DNA of 64,000 bases from an uncultured Bacteroidales bacterium. Lineage in GTDB: Bacteria > Bacteroidota > Bacteroidia > Bacteroidales > Bacteroidaceae. The stretch lies in contig CACYXI010000001.1 of assembly GCA_902778265.1 (NCBI GenBank), positions 124,001 to 188,000 of the forward strand, written 5' to 3'. The stretch's first letter is position 1, and every line of letters starts with the position of its first letter. This document shows positions 46,184-53,911 of the stretch, one piece after another. The notes under the pieces were generated by a model. The model saw only the letters and a program-made list of their open reading frames with translations. It did not search any database and was not told the DNA's origin. The position numbers were made by a program, and so were the translations under genes.

Positions 46184-46941
46184 TAGTATAGAAGAGGGGC
46201 ATCCTACAAGAAGTACTGCAGAAGGTGCTTATTCACATGCAGAAGGAACTCATACGCATGCCATTGGTAATGGTAGTCACGCAGAAGGCCATTTAACAAT
46301 AGCAAAATCCGCAGCATCTCATGCAGAAGGTCGGTTGACTGTTGCTGGCGTAGATACAAGTGTTGGTAGATACGCTCACGCTGAAGGATTTTCTTCTAAG
46401 GCCACAGGTGAAAATTCTCACGCAGAAGGCAATGCAACAAATGCAACCGGAGCCAATTCACATTCTGAAGGTAGTAACAATACGGCATCTGGAGAAAGTT
46501 CTCATACGGAAGGCGCTCAAACAAGTGCAAGTGCAAATCATTCTCACGCTGGTGGTTTTGCATCTGAAGTTTCATCTCCAAGAGGCTTTGTTCATGGTAG
46601 AAATGTTGAAGCAAAATCAAATGTAGAAGGGCAATTCGCAGTTGGTAAATATAATAAATCAAATACCAATCAAATATTATCTGTTGGTATTGGAACAGGA
46701 ACCCCTGCATCACAAAGAAAAAATGCCTTTGAGATAATGCAAAATGGCGATGCTTTTCTATATGGAGTAGGTGGTTATGATGGTACAAACGCAGCAGATT
46801 CGGGAGCAACAACACTACAAGAAACAATCAAGTCAAAAACAACGGGCGTCGGTATTAGTAATATTGTCGCAATATCACAGGCAGATTATGATGCCCTTGA
46901 GGTAAAAGACAGTACAACATTATATGTAATCATCGGTTAAA

Positions 46942-47952
46942 ATGGGAATAAATTTATGTGACATACCAATTGACGGTGCCCGCGTAGGAGATATCCAAGC
47001 AGATAAAATCTACTGGGGCTCAACCGAAGTATATTCCCGCGAAGAATGGTATTTAACCTTTGTTGCAAATTCAGACGGAGGCTACCTTAGCCTTCTTCGA
47101 TACGGCAATTGTTCACCATCCCTCCAATACTCAAGAGATAAGGTTTCGTGGACACAATGGGACCCATCATATAGCAATATATCACTTGAAGGCGGCAAAC
47201 CACTATATTTAAGGGGGTATAATCCCGACGGACTCAGTTTCTCAGAATCAGAATACGTAACATTTAATATCGTAGGAGCGGGCGGTGTTCATTGCTATGG
47301 AAGCGTCATGTCCCTCATCAACGGCGATTCGTCAATAAAAACGGTCCCATCTCGTTATTGTTTCTATAGATTATTTTATAACAATACGCAAATCCTAAGC
47401 GCACCGAGATTTACAGCAACAGAACTATCCTTATGGTGCTACCGACAAGCATTCAAATATTGCAGCTCACTAACAACACCAATGGAACTGCCGGCAACAA
47501 GCGTACCCATTGGGGGGTACTATGAGACATTCCATTCTTGCACCGCGTTACAAAAAGCACCCAACCTGCCTGCTACCGCCCTAAGTGAATATGCATATTC
47601 GGGCCTTTTCAGAGACTGCAAGTCATTAACCGAGGCACCCGACTTACCTGCAACAACCTTGGCAGGATTCTGTTACAACTATTTATTTGCGGGATGCAAC
47701 AAGATTAAAAGGGCACCTGACCTACCGTCGGAAACATTACCGCAGTATTGTTACAACTACATGTTCAAGGATTGCTCAAGCCTGAATTATGTAAAGTGCT
47801 TGGCCATTAACACATCAACAACAAACTGTACATCAAATTGGTTGTCGGGCGTTAGTTCCTCGGGAACCTTTATAAAAAATCCCAATAAAACAAATTGGCC
47901 CCGCGGAAATAGCGGGATACCAAGCAATTGGTCCGTAATAGATAATAGTTAA
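46942..47952 (+). CDS. BspA-like leucine-rich-repeat adhesion protein, 336 aa
   Basis: A 336-residue protein. Residues ~1-40 form a short attachment module. From ~130 on, ~24-residue leucine-rich-type repeats occur with the cores AFKYCSSLTTP, LFRDCKSLTEAPDLPAT, LFAGCNKIKRAPDLP and MFKDCSSLNYV. These are BspA-type LRRs, best known from surface proteins of Bacteroidota and other mucosal microbes. Regular Cys residues in each unit are notable. In a phage the domain probably binds host surface protein or glycan, or mimics host adhesins. It is in the fibre operon with 1- and 13-base gaps to its neighbours. Confidence 0.82.
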   Translation: MGINLCDIPIDGARVGDIQADKIYWGSTEVYSREEWYLTFVANSDGGYLSLLRYGNCSPSLQYSRDKVSWTQWDPSYSNISLEGGKPLYLRGYNPDGLSFSESEYVTFNIVGAGGVHCYGSVMSLINGDSSIKTVPSRYCFYRLFYNNTQILSAPRFTATELSLWCYRQAFKYCSSLTTPMELPATSVPIGGYYETFHSCTALQKAPNLPATALSEYAYSGLFRDCKSLTEAPDLPATTLAGFCYNYLFAGCNKIKRAPDLPSETLPQYCYNYMFKDCSSLNYVKCLAINTSTTNCTSNWLSGVSSSGTFIKNPNKTNWPRGNSGIPSNWSVIDNS

Positions 47953-47965
47953 ACAATAAAATGAT

Positions 47966-50128
47966 ATGGCAGAAAAAACATACGATGAAGTAAAACAAGT
48001 CATTGTAAATAATGTCTACGAAAACGAAGAAGGCGCAATAACAGGAAAGGGCCTTCAAGATACATTGATTGAGATGCTTGACTACAGCAAAGAGGGAACA
48101 TCCCCCTTTAAAAATGGCACAGGCAAAAATTCCGCACAGCAAAGAAATACAGGTGCTAATGCAAGTGGGGCCAACGCCGTTGCCACAGGAAATCAAACCA
48201 TAGCATCAGGAGATTGGTCCCATGCAGAAGGATTTAAATCAGCAGCAAGCACAGAAGCAGCACACTCAGAAGGAATAAATACGTCTGCATCTGGAATATG
48301 GTCACACGCCGAAGGAGACAGAACAAAATCATCGGGCAAATCAAGTCATGCAGAAGGAAGTCAAACCACGGCAGCAGGAGAATCATCCCACACAGAAGGC
48401 GCAGGCACTTCTACCACGGCTACTGCAAAGGGAGCACATGCAGAAGGCATAAACACAACAGCATCTGAAAAAAGAGCACACGCAGAGGGTTTTGGGACCA
48501 CAGCAAGCGGAGACTCCGCACACGCCGAGGGATATCAAACTACAGCGTTCGGGGCCAACTCTCACTCAGAAGGGAGAAGCACTTACGCAGGTGGCGGGAG
48601 AAGCCATGTAGAAGGTTGTGGCACAGTAACAGGTACAGGAAAAGAGCCCACAATAACAGAAGATACCGCGAAAGGTATTTTTGCACATGCAGAAGGTAAT
48701 GGCACCTTAGCAGAGGCCGCATCTTCACACGCTGAAGGCAAAGGCACGCGAGCAACCAACGAAGGGGAACACGCAGAAGGACAATATAACATCTCAAACA
48801 CGGGCAATACAACAGCCGACAAAACACAACATTCGGTAGGTATAGGTACGTCCGAAAACGAAAGAGCTAACGCCTTTGAGATAATGAAGAATGGTGACGC
48901 CTACCTTTATGGCATCGGAGGTTACAATGGTACAACCATAACGAGCGCATCAACCCTGCAGGAAGTTATACAAGACAATCCATTTGAAAGCGGAACGGGC
49001 GCGAATAGTGCACAACAAAAAGGAACCGGAGCAAATGCGGTTGGTCCAAGTGCGGTTGCCGAAGGTGGTGATAATCTTGAAGGTGGCGAACCCGCTTCTG
49101 ATGAAGAAAAACTTTATTCTAAAGCCGAGGGTTATGCTTCACATGCTGAAGGTGCCGCACATGCAATCGGAAGATACTCCCACGCAGAAGGCGGTGGTAA
49201 ACATACTTATGCCAAGGGGACAGCTGCACACGTTGAAGGAAATCAAACTGAAGCAGAAGGATATGCCGGTCATGCAGAAGGGCAGGAAACTTATGCAAAA
49301 GGTTCTGTTTCCCACTCAGAAGGGTGGAAAACACAAGCGAGAGGTGCACGGTCACATGCAGAGGGTTATCTTTCACAGACCGCTGCAGATAATGCTCATG
49401 CAGAAGGTTTAGACACAAGGGCTTTTAATGAAGCCGAACACGCTGAAGGCGCCTACAATAAGTCCAATATAGGAAACTCAACCGCACAAAAAACAAGACA
49501 TTCTGTTGGCATAGGAACGTCCGCCACTAGGAAAAACGCATTTGAAATAATGCAAAATGGCGATGCTTATCTTTATGGACTTGGCGGATACAACGGTACA
49601 AATGTTTCAGACGCAACAAAATTACAAAGCGTAATTAATAACAAACAGGACCGCCTCGAATTCGGCACCAACATAAAGACAATCTTGAACAAAGACCTTC
49701 TTGTTGAGCCAACCATTGACCTTGACATAACAGATTTGCAAACGCTAAAATTTACTACGCCCATTGCAATATCAGAAGACACCTCAGGCGGTACAAAATA
49801 TGGGGCCATATATGAAGAAGCGACTGGGGGAGGATGGGTCAATGTAGTCGGGATGTCCACAAATGTGTTCGCACAAAAGATGGGCATCAACACAAATGAG
49901 TTCAGTCAATTTTTACAAGGTAACACCTCATATACAAGAATAAAATACCCGAGCGCACAAAAATCTAATTGGCAGAATATATCAACAATAACATCAATTA
50001 CATGGCAAGGTGATTATGTTTATATCATTTTTGAACCGTTTGCACTTATATGGATACCGAATGAAAACACAATTACCCTTCAGGCCGCCGAAGATATCAG
50101 GGCGTTCTCCTTCCCTTTAACGCACTAA
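47966..50128 (+). CDS. YadA-head tail fibre (fibre 3), 720 aa, duplicated architecture
   Basis: A 720-residue fibre. The N-terminus (MAEKTYDEVKQVIVNN, LQDTLIEMLDYS) matches fibre 2. Residues ~55-290 carry SHAEG-type YadA-head repeats ending in the VGIGTSENER and FEIMKNGDAYLYGIGG signature; then at ~335 the whole pattern restarts (GTGANSAQQKGTGANAVG, repeats, and FEIMQNGDAYLYG near 527), giving two head-plus-terminator modules in one chain. The last ~170 residues are an unrelated beta-rich tip (IPNENTITLQAAEDI), probably the receptor-binding end. The second module includes the 99-bp block identical to fibre 2. The UDP-galactopyranose mutase gene starts 4 bases downstream. Confidence 0.85.
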   Translation: MAEKTYDEVKQVIVNNVYENEEGAITGKGLQDTLIEMLDYSKEGTSPFKNGTGKNSAQQRNTGANASGANAVATGNQTIASGDWSHAEGFKSAASTEAAHSEGINTSASGIWSHAEGDRTKSSGKSSHAEGSQTTAAGESSHTEGAGTSTTATAKGAHAEGINTTASEKRAHAEGFGTTASGDSAHAEGYQTTAFGANSHSEGRSTYAGGGRSHVEGCGTVTGTGKEPTITEDTAKGIFAHAEGNGTLAEAASSHAEGKGTRATNEGEHAEGQYNISNTGNTTADKTQHSVGIGTSENERANAFEIMKNGDAYLYGIGGYNGTTITSASTLQEVIQDNPFESGTGANSAQQKGTGANAVGPSAVAEGGDNLEGGEPASDEEKLYSKAEGYASHAEGAAHAIGRYSHAEGGGKHTYAKGTAAHVEGNQTEAEGYAGHAEGQETYAKGSVSHSEGWKTQARGARSHAEGYLSQTAADNAHAEGLDTRAFNEAEHAEGAYNKSNIGNSTAQKTRHSVGIGTSATRKNAFEIMQNGDAYLYGLGGYNGTNVSDATKLQSVINNKQDRLEFGTNIKTILNKDLLVEPTIDLDITDLQTLKFTTPIAISEDTSGGTKYGAIYEEATGGGWVNVVGMSTNVFAQKMGINTNEFSQFLQGNTSYTRIKYPSAQKSNWQNISTITSITWQGDYVYIIFEPFALIWIPNENTITLQAAEDIRAFSFPLTH

Positions 50129-50132
50129 TATT

Positions 50133-51104
50133 ATGACTACAATACGTATAGTTGGAGCAGGGCTAACAGGAGCATCTATTGCATATTTCCTCAGGCAGAA
50201 GCAAATCCCCTGTGAGATATACGAAAAAAACGAGTCCATGGGCGGCATGTGCCGTTCTTTTCTACAAGAAGGAAGACGAATTGATTTTTTTGGTCCCCAT
50301 ATTTTCCACACTTCCAATGAGGAGGCGTGGAAAGTTATTACAGAGAACTGTCAAATAGAGCCTATCATACACAGAGTCAAGGCAATCCATAACGGTCAGG
50401 AATATACCCTTCCGATAAACAAGACAACCCTTAATGAAATGTTCGGTGACGAAGTTTTTACCACCGAACGGATGAAAATCCTTGAAGACATTTTCATAAA
50501 AAGCTACACAGAGAAGCAATGGCTAACAGAGTATAGCAAGGTTGATAAGAGCATCGTTAAGAGACTTATAATACGAGACAGTTACAATGATTCTTATTTT
50601 GACGATGAATTTGTAGGTAAAGCCACCAATGGGTCCGACGAACTTATACAAAACTTAATAGGAGAAACCCCCGTTCATTTCGGTGAAAGGTGTGTCATTC
50701 AAAACGACAGTGAAGATATCGTTGTGTGGACAGGTCGCATAGACGAAGGATTTGAGTATAAACATGGGGAAATTGAATTTCTCGGTAGAGTATTCAGCTT
50801 TAAAAAAGAGCCTTGGCTATACAATGTAGACGTGCTTAATTTTCCTGATAAAGAGCAATATTATATAAGGAAAACAAGATATGGTGACATTACATGCGAG
50901 GAAACCTCAGTGACAGGCAACAAGGAGAACGCCTTTTATTACATACCAACAGAAAGCAACCACGAACTATTTATGAAGTACAGAGCCGAACTACCGCCCA
51001 ACTATATCTTAGCGGGAAGATTAGCCGAGAACAAGTATTACGATATGGATGATTGCATAATACGAGGGCAGGAAGTGGCGGAAGAAATTGGAAAAAAGAT
51101 ATGA
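50133..51104 (+). CDS. glf: UDP-galactopyranose mutase-like protein
   Basis: A 323-residue FAD enzyme of the UGM family, which converts UDP-galactopyranose to UDP-galactofuranose. Visible motifs are the dinucleotide-binding IVGAGLTGAS (residues 6-15), the second glycine pair GGMCRSF, FGPHIFHT (53-60), the KSYTEKQW region (123-130) and the C-terminal AGRLAENKYYDMDDCI, which in the family closes the FAD and substrate site. Bacterial UGMs are usually 365-390 residues, so this one is compact, mainly between YTEKQW and the C-terminus. It is in the fibre operon, 4 bases after fibre 3 and overlapping the glycosyltransferase gene by 4 bases (ATGA). Activity is likely but substrate may differ. Confidence 0.85.
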   Translation: MTTIRIVGAGLTGASIAYFLRQKQIPCEIYEKNESMGGMCRSFLQEGRRIDFFGPHIFHTSNEEAWKVITENCQIEPIIHRVKAIHNGQEYTLPINKTTLNEMFGDEVFTTERMKILEDIFIKSYTEKQWLTEYSKVDKSIVKRLIIRDSYNDSYFDDEFVGKATNGSDELIQNLIGETPVHFGERCVIQNDSEDIVVWTGRIDEGFEYKHGEIEFLGRVFSFKKEPWLYNVDVLNFPDKEQYYIRKTRYGDITCEETSVTGNKENAFYYIPTESNHELFMKYRAELPPNYILAGRLAENKYYDMDDCIIRGQEVAEEIGKKI

Positions 51105-53839
51105 AAGAAAAGATATCAATCATAATTCCTTGCTATAACGTAGAAAAATATGTGGGGGAATGTATAAAAAGCATAACCGACCAAACCTACGACCACAACA
51201 TTGAGTGCATAATCATTGACGACGGGAGTACCGATGAAACGGGAAAAATCATTGACCGTACGGTTGACGAGTATATAAAAGACGGTGGTCCCATACACTT
51301 TATTGTCAAGCACACAGAGAACGGTGGGTGCGGCAGAGCAAGAAACATAGGACTTGGGCTCTGTACGGGTGAGTGGATTATGCTTATTGATAGTGATGAC
51401 TCCTTGACCAAAGACGCCCTTGAACTTTTTGTAAAAAAGATAGAGGAGGACCCCACATACGACTACATACAATCGTCCGCATATGATATTTCTCTAAGCC
51501 CCAACATAAAGGCCACACCCGAACGATATTCAATGGACAGATATGAATCCGAATATCGCGGCTTTGATTGCCAAAGAATATTATACGACACAAGGCCTCA
51601 ATGTCACGTTACCCCATGGGCAAAATTATACCGAAAAGAGGTTATTGGGGAAGAGACGTACAATGAAGCCCTTAAAAGTGATGACGACTTGGATTTCAAC
51701 ATGCGCGTGTGGATGAATGTCAAACACATGGGCGTTATCAAAGAGAGAACATATACAAGGAACAGAAGAGAAGAGGGCATCGTAGCGACCACCACAAACG
51801 AAAGAAGGGCAAGCAGTCGGTCCACGATAATGAAGTACGCACTAACACACTTCATATCAATGGGCCCCTATATTTTTTTGCGTTATTTTCACAACTATTA
51901 TGCATCCTTGTTTAAAGTACAGACTGTTTATAATCCAACAATTATGCGAACGGCCAAGTCCATTCTAATGTATTTCAAATTGGACAACCTTGCAAGTCTA
52001 ATACAAGAGGGTACGGAATGGATGACGGCACAAATTCCCGCACTAATAAGCGACACGCAGCACGAAATCGGCGAACATCACAAAGAAACGAACAAAAACG
52101 ATAGTACCAAAGTCGCCCTTGTTGCAATGTGCAAACTTGAAAACCACTATCTAACCGAATGGCTCACTTACCACAGAGGATTGGGCTTTGATAAAATATT
52201 TCTGATAGACAACAACGACACTGAGGGGCCCAACAAAGAAAGCATTTACGACTTACAAACAGTCAACGATGGAATAGCAGATGGGTGGCTTGAGATATAT
52301 CCACTTAACAATGAAAGGCACCTACAGCAATGCATCTATAGTAAAATATACAATAAAGAAAAGAGCAACTACGAGTGGTTCCTATTCTTGGATATTGATG
52401 AATTCTTAACTTTGACAGAGTCAACAAACGTACACGATTTTCTCAAAAGAGGGCGTTATAAGAACTATAATCTAATCCGTTTAATATGGAAAAACTATGG
52501 TGACAGCGGCTTGATTTATGTCAGAGACGGAAACTACAACCTCAGAGAACGTTTCACAGAACCATGCGGAGGAACTTGCGGTGTAAAATGTTTTGTAAAG
52601 AGCGTACCGACAGACGAGGTCCTCTTCCCATCACCACACACCGCAATACATGTAGGCACTCTCGCCTGCAACTCTAACGGTGATATCATTTACGATGTGA
52701 ATGGTCATACCAATTTAGGCAAGGAAACTTATAACTTTGCATATATCGCCCATTATATAACAAAAACAGCAGAGGAGTTTGCCGAGACAAAACTCAAGCG
52801 AGGAGGGAGCGCACAGCCACTAATTGGCATTAGTACAAAATACACACCGGAATTTTTCTTCAGGTTCAACAAAAGAACCAAAGATAAAGAGAATTACCTA
52901 TACCATTTCACGAAAAGCAACATTGCACCATTTAACGAAAACTCAAGTTTGTCGGAGATTAAAGAAAACCTGAAGAAAAACCTTAGTAGCTCTCAATGCC
53001 TAAAAATGATATTGAACAAGAAAATAGATTTGCTGAAAACAATCAATCAAGTATGTCGGAAACACGGGATTGTTTATTATGCATACAACGAGCTACTCCT
53101 TAATGCGATGCTTAACCGACCATCAAAAGCCAATATGGGTATAGACGTTGTTATGACTCGCAAGAATTACGATAAATTCATGTCCGTTATTAACGACGAA
53201 CTTAATGAGACACAATATGTTTGCTACTCCCCCGAGACAACATTAAGTCTCGACACAATAACAAGAATAGTTGATACAACCACAACGCATATAGACAACC
53301 CCCTAATAGTTGACGCCATTCAGTACATTGGTTATATTGCAGGCATAAACGTAAAAATTTTTGTAATTGACAATGCGCCACAGGATAAGACAGAAAGGGA
53401 AGAATTCCTCAGAGAACTCAATAATATCAGGGCAGACCTACAATCTTTATTCAAAGAAGCAATTTTAACAGCGCAAAACGGAAAAGAAATAAGCCACATA
53501 AAAACCAAATACAATAAAGCAGCAAAACAATTTCTAAAGAAATGCAAGCAATATGATGGCGAAGATTGCTATGTCTTGGTAGAGACATCTTCAGACCCAC
53601 AAAACACTATGATATTGGGACGAAACAATTGTATCACGTTCATAAAACCTTGGTTTTATACAACAGAAAAGAAACCCCTTCAGCAATTCGATATTGAAAT
53701 ACCCGTTCCCATTGGGGCAAACCATATACTAAACAATATCTTTAACAACAGCGACAACCAAACAATAGCAGAAAACATTAACGCACATTTTACCGACCCG
53801 CTAAAATCGTATAAAGACTATGCAGCAACAACAATCTAA
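51101..53839 (+). CDS. Three-domain glycosyltransferase: GT2, GT92-like and LicD-like
   Basis: A 912-residue cytoplasmic-type protein. Residues 1 to ~330 are a GT-A family 2 glycosyltransferase: IIPCYNVEKYVGECI, IIIDDGSTDET, GGCGRARN and the DxD-type LIDSDDSLT. Residues ~336-590 are a second glycosyltransferase of the GT92/GT2_4 type: VAMCKLENHYLTEWLTYHR, a LIDNND strand and FLDIDEFLTL. Residues ~645-910 resemble LicD-type phosphosugar/phosphocholine transferases (CRKHGIVYYAYNELLL, then GIDVVMTRKNYDKF), but the usual WDDDID cluster is reduced to MGID, so activity of that part is doubtful. Start ATG 51101 overlaps the UGM stop; the pair is surely coupled. Probably transfers galactofuranose or related sugars to a virion or host surface target (inference). 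Confidence 0.82.
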   Translation: MKEKISIIIPCYNVEKYVGECIKSITDQTYDHNIECIIIDDGSTDETGKIIDRTVDEYIKDGGPIHFIVKHTENGGCGRARNIGLGLCTGEWIMLIDSDDSLTKDALELFVKKIEEDPTYDYIQSSAYDISLSPNIKATPERYSMDRYESEYRGFDCQRILYDTRPQCHVTPWAKLYRKEVIGEETYNEALKSDDDLDFNMRVWMNVKHMGVIKERTYTRNRREEGIVATTTNERRASSRSTIMKYALTHFISMGPYIFLRYFHNYYASLFKVQTVYNPTIMRTAKSILMYFKLDNLASLIQEGTEWMTAQIPALISDTQHEIGEHHKETNKNDSTKVALVAMCKLENHYLTEWLTYHRGLGFDKIFLIDNNDTEGPNKESIYDLQTVNDGIADGWLEIYPLNNERHLQQCIYSKIYNKEKSNYEWFLFLDIDEFLTLTESTNVHDFLKRGRYKNYNLIRLIWKNYGDSGLIYVRDGNYNLRERFTEPCGGTCGVKCFVKSVPTDEVLFPSPHTAIHVGTLACNSNGDIIYDVNGHTNLGKETYNFAYIAHYITKTAEEFAETKLKRGGSAQPLIGISTKYTPEFFFRFNKRTKDKENYLYHFTKSNIAPFNENSSLSEIKENLKKNLSSSQCLKMILNKKIDLLKTINQVCRKHGIVYYAYNELLLNAMLNRPSKANMGIDVVMTRKNYDKFMSVINDELNETQYVCYSPETTLSLDTITRIVDTTTTHIDNPLIVDAIQYIGYIAGINVKIFVIDNAPQDKTEREEFLRELNNIRADLQSLFKEAILTAQNGKEISHIKTKYNKAAKQFLKKCKQYDGEDCYVLVETSSDPQNTMILGRNNCITFIKPWFYTTEKKPLQQFDIEIPVPIGANHILNNIFNNSDNQTIAENINAHFTDPLKSYKDYAATTI

Positions 53840-53845
53840 CTTTCA

Positions 53846-53856
53846 AACTATTTATT
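53846..53856 (+). promoter_or_regulatory. Phage promoter-like motif AACTATTTATT preceding a hairpin
   Basis: A perfect motif copy directly upstream of a terminator hairpin (53857-53886), 55 bases before ATG 53912. It is the only motif followed by a terminator. Confidence 0.5.
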
Positions 53857-53886
53857 TGGGAAGAGCGATTCTCTTCCCATTTTTTT
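53857..53886 (+). terminator. Terminator hairpin between glycosyltransferase and fibre 4
   Basis: TGGGAAGAG (53857-53865) pairs perfectly with CTCTTCCCA (53871-53879), followed by seven T residues. It ends the fibre 3-glf-glycosyltransferase unit, or could attenuate transcription started at the motif in front of it. Confidence 0.88.
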
Positions 53887-53911
53887 AGAATCTATAGGTT
53901 AGTTGATACAG

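Larger units (their letters stand above)
45575..46940 (+). pseudogene. YadA-head tail fibre (fibre 2), interrupted by a 40-bp duplication frameshift
   Basis: The N-terminus (MNGQSYNEVKQTIENN) matches that of fibre 3 at 47966, including the LQDTLIDMLDFS helix. The frame reaches SHAEGGGK and then runs to a stop at 46183 because bases 46104-46143 are repeated exactly at 46144-46183, shifting the frame by one. The sequence continues in another frame to 46940 with further SHAEG repeats and the normal C-terminal signature (KNAFEIMQNGDAFLYG). Without one 40-bp copy the gene would be intact and encode 441 residues. Either a real on/off mutation in the sampled phage or an assembly error at a repeat shared with fibre 3. 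The next gene starts 1 base after the stop. Confidence 0.8.

Noticed and set aside
47689..47699. Internal copies of AACTATTTAT at 47690 and about 50964, and ACTATTTATA near 22688
   Set aside because: They lie within coding frames without a nearby downstream start codon; most likely chance occurrences, though an internal promoter before 51101 cannot be excluded.
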